Of a stretch of 64,000 bases of DNA, positions 32,358 to 42,115 are shown piece by piece (the first letter of the stretch is position 1; each line of letters opens with the position of its first letter). The notes under the pieces are model-generated. The model searched no databases, had not been told where the DNA came from, and was given only the letters and a program-made list of their open reading frames with translations. The position numbers and the translations under genes were made by a program. Location: positions 1 to 64,000 of the forward strand of contig NZ_PSRT01000013.1 of NCBI RefSeq assembly GCF_004212635.1, read 5' to 3'. The stretch is from Bradyrhizobium genosp. SA-3. Its GTDB lineage: Bacteria > Pseudomonadota > Alphaproteobacteria > Rhizobiales > Xanthobacteraceae.

Positions 32358-33416
32358 CTACGCCGCCGCAATCCTGCGAAATCCGTTCCACATCGCGGTC
32401 GCGGCGCCCGAGGTCAGCACCGGCAGAATCCGCCTGTCCTGGTAGTTGCCGTTGAGCGAGACGCGCGGCAGCGCGGTCATGTGGCCGGCGTTCTCGGCGA
32501 ACAGCATGCCGGGCCGCGTCGTCACCGCGGTCTTGAATCCGGCTGCCGCAGCGAGCGCGAATTCGCGCTCACCGGCCGCTTCACGGTCGCCATAGGGATA
32601 GGCAAAATGCAGCACGGGGCGCTCCAGCGCCTGTTCGATCCGTGCGCGGCTCATCGCCATTTCCTGCGTGGCGATCTCCTCCGTCTGTTTGGCGAGATTG
32701 CTATGGCTGATGCTGTGCGCGCCGATCGTGACCAGGGGATCGGCGGCCAACCTCTTCACCTCGTCCCAGGACAGACAGAGGCTGCGGCACAGCGCTTCCA
32801 TGTCGACGTCATGCTTGGTGCAGAGCGCCTCGATCTCGCGCTTGAGGTCATGTTCGTTCGGCAGCGCGCGCAGCCAGTCGTGCAGGCGGTCGAACGCCGC
32901 CTGCTTGGCCGCAAGCGTCGTCGCATCGAGCCGCAACGCGGACTTGCCGATCTGCACGTCAATGTGCTCGGCCTTGGCGATTATGGCTTCCAGCGCCGTC
33001 CACCACAGACGTCCGTTGCCCTCGGCAAAATCGCTTGCGACATAGACCGCCAAAGGCGCGTCAAATTCGCGCAGCACCGGCAGCGCATAGTCCAGATTGT
33101 CGCGATAGCCGTCGTCGAGCGTGAAGGCGGCGAACCGGCGGGCGAACCGGCCCTGCGCCAGCCGCTCATGCAGCTCGTCCATGCCGACGATGTCGATGTC
33201 GCGCGAGCGCAAATGGCACAGGGTCGCGCGCAGGAAATCGGGGGTGACTTCGAGATGCCGGTTCGGCTGGAACGCAGCCTTACGGGCCGGCCGCACGTGA
33301 TGCAGCATGAAAATGGCACCGACGCCCGACAAGAGCGGGCGCAACAGATGGTGCGCCCCGCTGAAATAGAGTGCTTCCAGCCCGGCGCGGATGACGTTGT
33401 TGCGGAGTTGTTTCAT
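32358..33416 (-). CDS. Polysaccharide deacetylase family protein
   Basis: A 352-aa NodB-homology protein. The catalytic motif TLDDGYRDN near residue 112 supplies the base and a metal ligand, and a HSISHSN motif (H-x3-H) near 237 supplies the two metal histidines, as in carbohydrate esterase family 4. A further AYPYGDREAA segment matches family motif 3. No signal peptide is evident, though IRAGLEALYFSG is mildly hydrophobic. Likely substrate is N-acetylated cell-envelope or exopolysaccharide sugar. The ATG at 33416 is preferred; the extension to 33452 lacks a ribosome site. Confidence 0.85.
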   Translation of the reverse strand: MKQLRNNVIRAGLEALYFSGAHHLLRPLLSGVGAIFMLHHVRPARKAAFQPNRHLEVTPDFLRATLCHLRSRDIDIVGMDELHERLAQGRFARRFAAFTLDDGYRDNLDYALPVLREFDAPLAVYVASDFAEGNGRLWWTALEAIIAKAEHIDVQIGKSALRLDATTLAAKQAAFDRLHDWLRALPNEHDLKREIEALCTKHDVDMEALCRSLCLSWDEVKRLAADPLVTIGAHSISHSNLAKQTEEIATQEMAMSRARIEQALERPVLHFAYPYGDREAAGEREFALAAAAGFKTAVTTRPGMLFAENAGHMTALPRVSLNGNYQDRRILPVLTSGAATAMWNGFRRIAAA

Positions 33417-33582
33417 TGCAGGCTGGCGGACCCCCGGGCATTCCGCCCACAACTTACGGACGGACCCTTGAAGAAAAAGTTATTCCGGTTGTCCACCCAG
33501 GGCCTCCACAAGGGCACCATTTCCGGTTTGACAGCCTGCCAAGGGTTTGTTTTGTCTCCGGTTCCAGAGTTCGGGTCGTCGA

Positions 33583-34977
33583 ATGCAGAAGCTTTTCAGG
33601 TGGGCCAGCAAATGGTGGCCGGGGCTGATTCCCCTGGCCGTCATGTGGGGATTTGCGGCCTGGAATAACACCTTGCCGGTCGAGGCGGACCTGTCGGCCC
33701 GCAGCTCGGCGGCGCTGAAGGATACCGTTTTGGACAAGACCAGGATCGCGGTCGACGGCCGCGACGTCAGCCTGGCCGCGGATGCCTTCTCCGAGGAGGG
33801 GCGCCGCGACGCCGTGATGGCGGTCGAAACCGTCCCCGGCGTGCGGCTGGTCGACGATCGGACCCGCCTTGTTCCTGAGGCCAAACCCTTCGTCTGGAAT
33901 GCCGAACGTGATGTGGTGCGGGTGACCCTGTCGGGCTCCGCGCCGCTGCCCTCGATGCGGGCGCGGCTGACCGAGGCGGCGCGCAAGGAAGTTGTCGGCG
34001 TCGAGGTGGCCGATCAGATGGGTCTGGCGCGCGGTGCGCCGCCACGGTTCGAGGCTGCCGCGACGTTGCTGCTCGATCAGATCGGCAAGCTCAAGGACGG
34101 CAAGATCACGATCACGGACACCAAGGTCAATCTGTCGGGCATGGCGCGCGAGCTCGGCGGTCGCGAGGCGATTGCGGCCGCGCTGAAGAACCTGCCCGAG
34201 GGTTTTTCGATCGCCGCCAACGACGTCAGGGCGCCGCCCTACATCTTCCAGGCCTACAAGGATCCGGTGGCCGCGACGGTGACGCTGACAGGCTACGTTC
34301 CGGACAACACCATCCACGCCGCGATCGCAACCAGCGCCTCGCGGAAGTTCTTCAACGAAAAGGTCGTCGACAATCTCAAGGCCAGCATCGGCGCGCCCGG
34401 CGCCTTCAACACCGCCGTGGTCGCAGCGCTCGGCGCGCTGTCTCGGCTGTCCACCGGCACGCTCGTGGTCTCGGATCGCGAGGTGAAGCTGTCGGGCGAT
34501 GCGCTCTACGAGGGTGCCGCCAATGACATCCGCGCGGGGCTCGGCAAGGACTTTCCGAAGAACTGGCAATACAAGCCGGAGATCACGGTGAAGCCTGCCG
34601 CAGGCCCCGTCGACGGCACCGTGTGCCAGCAATTGTTCTCGGACCTCCTGGCCAAGGGCAAGATCCGCTTCGCGGCGAAGCGCGCCGACATCGATCCGGA
34701 TTCCGCCGGCATTCTCGACCATCTGATCGAGACGGCGTTGCGCTGCCCCACCACCAATATCGAGGTCGTCGGGCATACCGATGCCGACGGCGAGGACTCC
34801 TTCAACCAGGCTCTCTCGGAGAAGCGCGCGCAGGCGGTGATCGATTATCTGGTCAAGGCCGGCCTGCCTGCCAGCCGCTTCACTGCGGTTGGCCACGGCA
34901 GCACGCAGCCCCTCGCCGGCAACGACACCGACGAGGGCAAGGCGCAGAACCGCCGCATCGAATTTCTGGTGAGGTGA
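33583..34977 (+). CDS. Envelope protein with BON-like repeats and a C-terminal OmpA domain
   Basis: A 464-aa protein. It has an N-terminal membrane anchor or signal (WWPGLIPLAVMWGFAAWN), several BON-like units between about residues 40 and 340 (pattern VNLSGMARE, VTLTGYVPD, VKLSGDALYE), and a C-terminal OmpA peptidoglycan-binding domain (about 350-464). That domain is marked by VVGHTDADGEDSFNQALSEK and RIEFLV. The plan resembles BON-OmpA proteins such as mycobacterial ArfA. It probably tethers the envelope to peptidoglycan. A 100-aa membrane-protein gene follows two bases later, so the pair is co-transcribed. Confidence 0.82.
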   Translation: MQKLFRWASKWWPGLIPLAVMWGFAAWNNTLPVEADLSARSSAALKDTVLDKTRIAVDGRDVSLAADAFSEEGRRDAVMAVETVPGVRLVDDRTRLVPEAKPFVWNAERDVVRVTLSGSAPLPSMRARLTEAARKEVVGVEVADQMGLARGAPPRFEAAATLLLDQIGKLKDGKITITDTKVNLSGMARELGGREAIAAALKNLPEGFSIAANDVRAPPYIFQAYKDPVAATVTLTGYVPDNTIHAAIATSASRKFFNEKVVDNLKASIGAPGAFNTAVVAALGALSRLSTGTLVVSDREVKLSGDALYEGAANDIRAGLGKDFPKNWQYKPEITVKPAAGPVDGTVCQQLFSDLLAKGKIRFAAKRADIDPDSAGILDHLIETALRCPTTNIEVVGHTDADGEDSFNQALSEKRAQAVIDYLVKAGLPASRFTAVGHGSTQPLAGNDTDEGKAQNRRIEFLVR

Positions 34978-34979
34978 CG

Positions 34980-35282
34980 ATGCCCTATCTCGTCTCGTTC
35001 CATATGGGCTGGCTGATCGGCTCGCTGTTGCTGGGCTTCTGCATGGGCTGGATCTCGGTGGTCCAGCGCGGCAACGGCACCTCGAAGGTGACCGCGCGGT
35101 GGCTCGCCGCGCTTGCCGCGGGTCTGGTCGCAGCGTCGTTGGCGCATGTGGTCCCCGGCCGTTTCGGCTACTGGCTCGACCTCGGCCTGATCATGTTCGC
35201 ATGCTATCTCGTGGGTTGCGCCATCGGTGCATGGCTACGCGACCGGGTGGTCTCGCGAAGCGCACCGCCGGCTGCGCTGTGA
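34980..35282 (+). CDS. Small membrane protein coupled to the BON-OmpA gene
   Basis: A 100-aa protein with about three transmembrane segments (residues 6-25, 40-58, 63-88) and a short basic tail. The ATG is two bases after the OmpA-protein stop, which suggests translational coupling and a shared function in the envelope. I recognise no named family. The N-terminal MGWLIGSLLLGFCMGWIS has a G-x3-G-like pattern that could support helix packing with the partner's anchor. Confidence 0.75.
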   Translation: MPYLVSFHMGWLIGSLLLGFCMGWISVVQRGNGTSKVTARWLAALAAGLVAASLAHVVPGRFGYWLDLGLIMFACYLVGCAIGAWLRDRVVSRSAPPAAL

Positions 35283-35735
35283 TGTTGCCGTGCACCCTCA
35301 CTCCCAGGCATGAGGTGCGCGTCCGCCGCGGCCTTTCGGCACATCAGAAATCCGTGACCAGCCGCTTCGATGCCCCCCTTTCAACGGGCCGGCGCGCCCC
35401 ATAGATTGACGTCGGCTTAAGCCGTGACGGAACATTGTGCGGTTGAAATCATCAAAACTTCATGGCGTCTGCGCAGGATTGCCAAGGAGATTCGCGTCAA
35501 GCCTTGCCGCCGAAAGCGCCAAACCGTGCACCAGGAGCCCGCAACCCTGCCTAAAATATTGAAGGCACGTGTTTTTGTTCGAATTGGCGAATTCCACTTC
35601 GTCCCAAAACGCGCTAGTGGAGGGGCAGGGGGCATGCGCGATGCCGGAGCCGGCGGCGAGGGGTCGTTGGGTGCCTGTGCGTCGTTCGCCTGTCCGCCGG
35701 CCACCCTGGCCGCTGAAGCGTTGTTCGAGGTCTAG
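35283..35735. other. Intergenic region before the YbhN-like gene
   Basis: About 450 bp without a supported gene. It contains a 12-bp palindrome CGGCTTAAGCCG at 35413-35424. A 103-codon plus-strand ORF spans much of it but reads as low-information basic/alanine-rich sequence with several cysteines. The promoter of the gene at 35736 should be here. Confidence 0.45.
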
Positions 35736-36791
35736 ATGCTGGAAGCCATACGCAGGGCGATGACGTTTCTGCGCCAGAAGCAAGTCCTGCATAAGCTTGG
35801 AGTTGTGATCAGCGTCGCGGTCATCGGCATCGCTTGCTATGTGCTCTACCACATGCTGCGCGGCATCGATCGCAACGAGGTTCTCGAGGCGATCAAGAGC
35901 ACCGAGCCGAGCCAGATTGCGATGGCGGCGCTGTTCGTGGCTGCGGGCTATTTCACCCTGACCTTCTACGACCTGTTCGCCACGCGCGCGATCGGGCACA
36001 CCCACGTGCCCTACCGGATCAACGCGCTCGCCGCCTTCACCAGCTATTCGATCGGCCATAATGTCGGCGCCAGCGTCTTCACCGGCGGCGCGGTGCGCTA
36101 CCGCATCTATTCGGCCTATGGACTGAACGCGATCGACGTCGCAAAAATCTGCTTTCTTGCCGGCCTGACCTTCTGGCTCGGCAATGCCGCCGTGCTCGGC
36201 CTCGGCATCTCCTACCATCCGGAGGCCGCCGCCGCGATCGACCAGCTGCCGCCCTGGCTGAACCGGACGCTGGCGATGATGATCATCGTGGGGCTGGTCG
36301 CCTATGTGGTCTGGGTCTGGACCCAGCCGCGGGTGGTCGGCCGCGGGCCCTGGACCGTGGTGCTGCCGGGCGGCCCGCTGACGCTGCTCCAGATCGCGAT
36401 CGGCATCGTCGATCTCGGCTTCTGCGCGCTCGCGATGTACGTGCTGGTCCCGGACGAACCCAATCTCGGCTTCGTCGTGGTCGCGGTGATCTTCGTCTCG
36501 GCGACATTGCTCGGCTTTGCCAGCCATTCGCCCGGAGGCCTTGGCGTGTTCGACGCCGCCATGCTGGTCGGCCTCTGGCAGATGGACCGTGAGGAGCTTC
36601 TGGGCGGGATGCTGCTGTTCCGCGTCCTCTATTATCTGTCCCCCTTCGTCATATCTGTAATCTTGCTGACGTTTCGCGAAGTTATCATCGGCGCACGTTC
36701 GAAGCGCTTGCAGCAGGCGGCGCTCAAGCTCGATCCCGGCCCTGCGCGTGAGGCCGCTTATGTGAGAGAGCGCAGCGACAGCGGCGCCTGA
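35736..36791 (+). CDS. Lysylphosphatidylglycerol-synthase-like membrane protein (YbhN/UPF0104)
   Basis: A 351-aa polytopic inner-membrane protein with about eight hydrophobic segments. It corresponds to the flippase-like transmembrane part of MprF (UPF0104/YbhN) without the cytoplasmic aminoacyl-transferase domain. Family landmarks are SIGHNVGASVFTGGAVRYRI and SHSPGGLGVFDAAML. Such stand-alone proteins are proposed to move phospholipids or other lipids; the substrate here is unknown. It precedes phoR by 33 bp on the same strand and may be co-transcribed with it. Confidence 0.82.
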   Translation: MLEAIRRAMTFLRQKQVLHKLGVVISVAVIGIACYVLYHMLRGIDRNEVLEAIKSTEPSQIAMAALFVAAGYFTLTFYDLFATRAIGHTHVPYRINALAAFTSYSIGHNVGASVFTGGAVRYRIYSAYGLNAIDVAKICFLAGLTFWLGNAAVLGLGISYHPEAAAAIDQLPPWLNRTLAMMIIVGLVAYVVWVWTQPRVVGRGPWTVVLPGGPLTLLQIAIGIVDLGFCALAMYVLVPDEPNLGFVVVAVIFVSATLLGFASHSPGGLGVFDAAMLVGLWQMDREELLGGMLLFRVLYYLSPFVISVILLTFREVIIGARSKRLQQAALKLDPGPAREAAYVRERSDSGA

Positions 36792-36824
36792 CCGGCGCAA
36801 GCCTTTAAGGAGAAGGCCTCCCCG

Positions 36825-38123
36825 ATGGCGATCGACGCCCCATCTTCTCCCAACACCCAGCCCTGGTCCGATCGGCTGCGGCACTCGACCATCATTTTGA
36901 TCGCTGCGGCGCTGGCGCTGTCGCTGGTGGTCTCGCTGGGCGAATTGTCGGCGCTTCACGCCGCGATCGTGTTCCTCTGCATCGCAGCCGCGGCGCTGAT
37001 CCCATGGCGCCTGCACGATCCCACAGCCTCGCGCGATGACGTCAGGCGCATCAACCCGGTCGAGAGCGCGGCGGTGGCCGCCGTCGTCGCCGGCATGCCG
37101 GATCCTGCGGTGCTGCTCGACCGTGCCGGCCGCGTCATCCATCTCAATGCCGCCGCCGCCCAGCTTGCGCCGGCGCTGCGCAGGAACGAGCTCGCCCAGT
37201 TCGCGCTGCGCTCGCCGGAAATCATCACGGCCTTGCGCGAGGCGATCGCGACCACCGAGCCGCGGCGCGCGACATATCTCGACCATGTTCCGGTCGATCG
37301 CTGGATGGAGCTCATGATCACGCCGGTGCCGGTGCCGACCACCTTCGGCGGCGCCGACAAATGCATGCTGATGACCTTCCACGACCAGACGCCGCTGCGC
37401 CGGGTCGAGGAGATGCGGGCCGACTTCGTCGCCAATGCCAGCCACGAGCTGCGCACGCCGCTCGCCGCGCTGTCGGGCTTCATCGACACGCTCCAGGGCC
37501 AGGCCAAGGACGATCCAAAGGCGCGCGAGCGCTTCCTCGGCATCATGCACAATCAGGCCACCCGTATGGCGCGCCTGATCGACGATCTGCTGTCGCTGTC
37601 GCGCGTCGAGCTGTCGGCCCATGTCCGCCCCGACACGCTGGTCGACCTCTTGCCGATCATCCTCCAGGTCGCCGACGGGCTCGAGCCGCTGGCGCGGGAA
37701 CGCCAGGTCGATGTCGAGACCGATCTGCCGGAAGCCCCCGTGATGATCGCGGGCGACCGCGAGGAGCTGCTTCGCCTGTTTGAGAACCTGATCGAGAATG
37801 CGCTCAAATACGGCGCCTCGGGCGGACGCGTCATCGTGTCGCTGACGTCAAGCGCGGCCACTGATGGAGCTCAGGAAATCCGGGCCATCGTCCGGGATTT
37901 CGGTCCGGGCATCGCACCGGAGCACCTGCCCCGGCTGACCGAGCGCTTCTACCGGGTCGATGTCGGCGACAGCCGTTCGCAGGGTGGAACCGGGCTCGGA
38001 TTATCGCTGGTGAAACATATTCTTAACCGTCATCGCGGCCGGCTCCTGATCGAAAGCGTACCCAAACAGGGCGCCACTTTTACCGCTTGTTTTCCCCAGG
38101 CCAGGCCTCCGGCTTCGACGTGA
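36825..38123 (+). CDS. phoR: Phosphate-regulon sensor histidine kinase PhoR
   Basis: A 432-aa membrane histidine kinase. Two transmembrane segments (about 22-40 and 44-60) are followed by a PAS domain (about 82-185), HisKA with phospho-acceptor His207 (NASHELRTPL) and an HATPase domain with N-box ENLIENALKYG and G-boxes DFGPGI and GGTGLGLS. It signals phosphate starvation to PhoB, encoded at the end of the same cluster, through the Pst transporter and PhoU. AAGGAGAAGG precedes the ATG. Confidence 0.93.
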   Translation: MAIDAPSSPNTQPWSDRLRHSTIILIAAALALSLVVSLGELSALHAAIVFLCIAAAALIPWRLHDPTASRDDVRRINPVESAAVAAVVAGMPDPAVLLDRAGRVIHLNAAAAQLAPALRRNELAQFALRSPEIITALREAIATTEPRRATYLDHVPVDRWMELMITPVPVPTTFGGADKCMLMTFHDQTPLRRVEEMRADFVANASHELRTPLAALSGFIDTLQGQAKDDPKARERFLGIMHNQATRMARLIDDLLSLSRVELSAHVRPDTLVDLLPIILQVADGLEPLARERQVDVETDLPEAPVMIAGDREELLRLFENLIENALKYGASGGRVIVSLTSSAATDGAQEIRAIVRDFGPGIAPEHLPRLTERFYRVDVGDSRSQGGTGLGLSLVKHILNRHRGRLLIESVPKQGATFTACFPQARPPAST

Positions 38124-38150
38124 AAATCATGCGATTTCAATCGCTTGAGG

Positions 38151-38178
38151 GTGTCATCCAGCTGTCACGAAACCTTCG
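38151..38178 (+). promoter_or_regulatory. Pho box before pstS
   Basis: Repeated PhoB-type units GTGTCAT-CCAG-CTGTCAC-GAAAC-CTTCGT, spaced 11 bp, matching the CTGTCAT-N4-CTGTCAT consensus. It lies 90-117 bp before the pstS ATG, in the usual place just upstream of the -10. Confidence 0.8.
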
Positions 38179-38267
38179 TAAAAGCACAGCCGACCGCTCC
38201 TAAAGGGGCGGCGCGGGGAGCGCGATCGGGCGCGGATGGCGCTTCGCTCCCCTGTATGGAGACCAGC

Positions 38268-39281
38268 ATGAATTTCCTCAAAACTATCGTCGCTGCCGGC
38301 TTGGTCGCCGCATCGACGACGGCGGCGTTTGCAGCCGACATCACGGGTGCCGGTGCGACATTCCCGTTCCCGATCTATTCGAAGTGGGCTGACGCCTACA
38401 AGAAGGAGACCGGCAACGGTCTGAACTACCAGTCGATCGGCTCGGGTGGCGGCATCAAGCAGATCCAGGCCAAGACCGTGACCTTCGGCGCCAGCGACGC
38501 GCCGCTCAAGGCCGAGCAGCTCGAGAAGGACGGCCTCGTCCAGTGGCCGATGGTGATGGGCGCCATCGTCCCCGTCGTCAACCTCGAGGGCGTGAAGCCC
38601 GGCGAACTGGTGTTCGACGGCGAGACGCTGGCCAACATCTATCTCGGCAAGATCACCAAGTGGGACGACGCCGCGATCAAGAAGCTCAATCCGAACGTGA
38701 AGCTGCCCGCGGAGGCGATCACCGTGGTCCGCCGTTCGGACGGTTCGGGCACCACCTTCAACTTCACCAACTACCTCTCCAAGGCCAGCGCGGACTGGAA
38801 GAGCAAGGTCGGTGAGGGCACCGCGGTCGAGTGGCCGGTCGGCGTCGGCGCCAAGGGCAACGAAGGCGTGTCGGGCAACATCAGCCAGACCAAGAACTCG
38901 ATCGGCTATGTCGAGTACGCCTATGCCAAACAGAACAAGCTGACCTACACCGGTCTCGTCAACAAGGCCGGCAAGCCGGTGCAGCCGACCGTCGAGGCCT
39001 TCCAGGCCGCCGCCTCCAACGCCGATTGGGCCAAGGCTCCCGGCTATTACGTCATCCTGACCGACCAGCCCGGCGACAAGTCCTGGCCGATCACGGCGGC
39101 GACCTTCATCCTGATGCACAAGTCTGCGACGGACAAGGCTGCCTCCCAGGAAGCCATCAAGTTCTTCCGCTGGGCCTTCAAGAACGGCGGCAAGGCGGCT
39201 GAAGAGCTCGACTACATCCCGATGCCGGACAGCGTCGTCCAGCTGATCGAGAAAACCTGGGCTGCCGAGATCAAGAGCTGA
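38268..39281 (+). CDS. pstS: Phosphate ABC transporter substrate-binding protein PstS
   Basis: A 337-aa periplasmic phosphate-binding protein. Signal peptide [22 protein letters not shown]; the mature protein opens [18 protein letters not shown] and has the phosphate-loop motifs [13 protein letters not shown] ([11 protein letters not shown]) and [11 protein letters not shown] chose the ATG at 38268 behind GGAGA; the in-frame extension to 38145 would cover the Pho box. First gene of pstSCAB-phoU-phoB, with a 162-bp gap containing a repeat before pstC. Confidence 0.95.
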   Translation: MNFLKTIVAAGLVAASTTAAFAADITGAGATFPFPIYSKWADAYKKETGNGLNYQSIGSGGGIKQIQAKTVTFGASDAPLKAEQLEKDGLVQWPMVMGAIVPVVNLEGVKPGELVFDGETLANIYLGKITKWDDAAIKKLNPNVKLPAEAITVVRRSDGSGTTFNFTNYLSKASADWKSKVGEGTAVEWPVGVGAKGNEGVSGNISQTKNSIGYVEYAYAKQNKLTYTGLVNKAGKPVQPTVEAFQAAASNADWAKAPGYYVILTDQPGDKSWPITAATFILMHKSATDKAASQEAIKFFRWAFKNGGKAAEELDYIPMPDSVVQLIEKTWAAEIKS

Positions 39282-39286
39282 AGCGA

Positions 39287-39400
39287 ATGGCCCGGACGCG
39301 CTGCAGCGTGAAACGCTGCTGCGCGGCGCCGGGACCTACAAGAACCGGGCCCCGGATCAGCGTCGCACCGCTTCGTAGCTCGCGCCGTATCCGGGGCACA
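39287..39400. repeat. Intergenic palindromic repeat, family C (divergent copy)
   Basis: Arms GGCCCGGACGCGCTGCAGCG and CGCGCCGTATCCGGGGCAC with inner GGGACCTACAAG and GGGCCCCGGATC. It sits between pstS and pstC and could set a stable 3' end for the abundant pstS message. Confidence 0.65.
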
Positions 39401-39443
39401 ACTCCGGCAACAAGCGTATATAGAACGGGTACAGGGGATCGGC

Positions 39444-40442
39444 GTGGCAGAGATGGCTGTTCAGAGCGATGTAATCGACGACGCCGGACCGTATGACCGC
39501 GCCAAGGCCTTGAGCGCGTTCAAGCTCGGCGACGTCACCTTCTACTGGATCACGCGGCTGTCCGCGATCTCGGTGCTGCTGATCCTCGGCGGCATCATCA
39601 TTTCGCTGATCGTCGGCGCCTTCCCCGCGATCAAGGAATACGGCCTGTCGTTCCTGTGGACGCAGCGCTGGGCGCCCTCGGCCGATCCGCCCGTGCTCGG
39701 CGCGCTCGGGCCGATGTACGGCACGCTCGTCACCTCCTTCATCGCGATGCTGATCGCCATTCCGGTCGGTCTCGGCATTGCGATCTTCCTCACCGAGCTC
39801 TGCCCGCAATGGCTGCGCCGCCCGATCGGCATGGCGATCGAGCTGCTCGCCGGCATTCCCTCGATCATTTACGGCATGTGGGGCTTCTTCGTGCTGGGCC
39901 CGTTCCTGGCCAACACCTTCCAGCCCTTCATGATCCGCGTCTTCGACGGCGTTCCGGTGCTGGGGGCGATCTTCGCAGGTCCTCCGTCCTATCTCAGTCT
40001 GTTCAATGCCGCGCTGATCCTCGCCATCATGGTGCTGCCCTTCATCACCTCGATCTCGGTCGACGTGTTCAAGACGGTGCCGCCGGTGCTGAAAGAGGCC
40101 GCCTACGGCGTCGGCTGCACCACTTGGGAAGTCGTCCGCAGCGTGGTGATCCCCTACACCCGGGTCGGCATCATCGGCGGCGTCATGCTGGCGCTGGGCC
40201 GCGCGCTCGGCGAGACCATGGCGGTGACCTTCATCATCGGCAACTCGTTCCGAATCTCCTCGTCGATCTTCGCGCCGGGCACCACGATCTCGGCGGCGAT
40301 CGCCTCCGAGTTCGCCGAGAGTGACGGCCTGCACCAATCCGGCCTGATCCTGCTCGGCCTGCTCCTGTTCGTGCTGACGTTCTTCGTGCTCGCGGCCGCG
40401 CGGCTGATGCTGCTGCGTCTGGAACAGAAAGCGGGGAAGTGA
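39444..40442 (+). CDS. pstC: Phosphate ABC transporter permease PstC
   Basis: A 332-aa permease with about six to seven transmembrane helices, the PstC opening [17 protein letters not shown] and the ATPase-coupling loop [23 protein letters not shown] at 39444 has AGGGGA six bases upstream; ATG at 39453 is an alternative. It pairs with PstA, whose ATG follows one base after this stop. Confidence 0.93.
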   Translation: MAEMAVQSDVIDDAGPYDRAKALSAFKLGDVTFYWITRLSAISVLLILGGIIISLIVGAFPAIKEYGLSFLWTQRWAPSADPPVLGALGPMYGTLVTSFIAMLIAIPVGLGIAIFLTELCPQWLRRPIGMAIELLAGIPSIIYGMWGFFVLGPFLANTFQPFMIRVFDGVPVLGAIFAGPPSYLSLFNAALILAIMVLPFITSISVDVFKTVPPVLKEAAYGVGCTTWEVVRSVVIPYTRVGIIGGVMLALGRALGETMAVTFIIGNSFRISSSIFAPGTTISAAIASEFAESDGLHQSGLILLGLLLFVLTFFVLAAARLMLLRLEQKAGK

Positions 40443-40443
40443 C

Positions 40444-41289
40444 ATGAACCCGATTTACGCACGCCGTCGCCGCACCGACATCGTCATCCGCGGGCTCTGC
40501 ATCGCTGCCGCCGCCTTCGGCGTCACCTGGCTCGCGCTGATCCTGATCACGCTGCTCTACAACGGCCTTAGCGGCCTGAACCTCCAGGTCTTCACCGAGA
40601 ACACGCCGCCGCCCGGCGCGTCCGAAGGTGGCCTGCTCAACGCCATCGTCGGCTCGCTGATCATGACCGTGCTCGGCGTCGGCATCGGCGCGCCGCTCGG
40701 CCTATTCGCCGGCACCTATCTCGCCGAATACGGCCGCAACGACAAGCTGACCTCGGTGATCCGCTTCATCAACGACATCCTGTTGTCGGCGCCCTCGATC
40801 ATCATCGGCCTGTTCATCTATGGCGCGGTGGTGGTGCCGATGCGCGGCTTCTCCGCGATCGCGGGTAGCCTCGCGCTCGCCGTCATCGTCATTCCGGTGG
40901 TGCTGCGCACCACCGAGGACATGCTGCTCCTGGTGCCGAACGCGCTGCGCGAGGCGGCTTCCGCGCTCGGCCTGCCGCGCTCGCTGGTGATCAAGCGCAT
41001 CGCCTACCGCGCCGCGCGCTCCGGCCTCATCACCGGCGTGCTGCTCGCCACCGCCCGCGTCGCCGGCGAGACCGCGCCGCTGCTGTTCACCGCGCTGTCG
41101 AACCAGTTCTTCAGCCTGGGCCTGAACAAGACGATGGCCAACCTGCCCGTGACCATCAACAATTTCGTGCAGAGCCCCTACGCCTATTGGAAGCAGCTCG
41201 CCTGGAGCGGCGCACTGCTGATCACGCTCACCGTGCTCGCCCTGAACATTGGCGCCCGCATCCTCGGTGCCGAGAGGACCGCAAAATGA
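40444..41289 (+). CDS. pstA: Phosphate ABC transporter permease PstA
   Basis: A 281-aa permease with six hydrophobic segments, PstA landmarks [26 protein letters not shown] and the coupling loop [18 protein letters not shown]. Last four bases overlap the pstB start. The first start codon is one base after the pstC stop. Confidence 0.94.
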   Translation: MNPIYARRRRTDIVIRGLCIAAAAFGVTWLALILITLLYNGLSGLNLQVFTENTPPPGASEGGLLNAIVGSLIMTVLGVGIGAPLGLFAGTYLAEYGRNDKLTSVIRFINDILLSAPSIIIGLFIYGAVVVPMRGFSAIAGSLALAVIVIPVVLRTTEDMLLLVPNALREAASALGLPRSLVIKRIAYRAARSGLITGVLLATARVAGETAPLLFTALSNQFFSLGLNKTMANLPVTINNFVQSPYAYWKQLAWSGALLITLTVLALNIGARILGAERTAK

Positions 41290-42104
41290 CTGACCTGTCC
41301 GTATCCGTGAGTTCCAACGCTCACCTGGCCTCGCATCCGCTGCCGGAAGCGCCCGCCAAGGTGACGGTACGCAACCTCAACTTCTATTACGGCGAGCACC
41401 ATGCGCTGAAGAACATCAACCTGACGCTCGGCACCAACCGCGTCACGGCGTTCATCGGCCCGTCGGGCTGCGGCAAGTCGACCCTGCTGCGCATCTTCAA
41501 CCGGATGTACGATCTCTATCCGGGTCAGCGCGTCACCGGCCAGCTGATGCTCGACCAGACCAACATCCTCGACCCCAAGCTCGACCTCAATCTGCTGCGC
41601 GCCCGGGTCGGCATGGTGTTCCAGAAGCCGACGCCGTTCCCGATGACGATCTACGAGAACATCGCCTTCGGCATCCGCCTCTACGAGAAGATCTCGAAGT
41701 CGGAGATGGACGATCGGGTCGAGAAGGCGCTGCGCGGCGGTGCGCTGTGGAACGAGGTCAAGGACAAGCTCAACGCCTCGGGCCTGTCGCTTTCCGGCGG
41801 CCAGCAGCAGCGCCTCTGCATCGCCCGCACGGTCGCGGTGCGGCCTGAAGTGATCTTGTTCGACGAGCCCTGCTCGGCGCTCGATCCGATCTCGACCGCC
41901 AAGGTCGAAGAGCTGATTCAGGAACTGTCCGAAAACTACACGATCGCGATCGTCACCCACAACATGCAGCAGGCGGCGCGCGTCTCCGACAAGACCGCCT
42001 TCATGTATCTCGGCGAGCTGATCGAGTTCGACGACACCAGCAAGATCTTCACGTCGCCGAGCGACCGGCGTACGCAGGATTACATCACCGGCCGGTTCGG
42101 CTGA
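41286..42104 (+). CDS. pstB: Phosphate ABC transporter ATPase PstB
   Basis: A 272-aa ATPase with Walker [10 protein letters not shown], signature LSGGQQQRL, Walker [12 protein letters not shown] and the PstB-specific segment [20 protein letters not shown]. The ATG overlaps the pstA stop by four bases; longer readings from 41187 are spurious. Confidence 0.96.
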   Translation: MTDLSVSVSSNAHLASHPLPEAPAKVTVRNLNFYYGEHHALKNINLTLGTNRVTAFIGPSGCGKSTLLRIFNRMYDLYPGQRVTGQLMLDQTNILDPKLDLNLLRARVGMVFQKPTPFPMTIYENIAFGIRLYEKISKSEMDDRVEKALRGGALWNEVKDKLNASGLSLSGGQQQRLCIARTVAVRPEVILFDEPCSALDPISTAKVEELIQELSENYTIAIVTHNMQQAARVSDKTAFMYLGELIEFDDTSKIFTSPSDRRTQDYITGRFG

Positions 42105-42115
42105 GGAGACGGGAC

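Noticed and set aside
35424..35735. A 103-codon plus-strand ORF in the gap before the YbhN-like gene
   Set aside because: No domain, odd composition, no ribosome site, and the gap has a non-coding look.
35460..37622. A 720-codon minus-strand frame over the YbhN-like and phoR genes
   Set aside because: Extremely rich in His, Asp, Gln and Arg; overlaps two confidently identified plus-strand genes.
38145..38267. N-terminal extension of PstS
   Set aside because: It covers the Pho box and lacks a ribosome site; the signal peptide begins at 38268.
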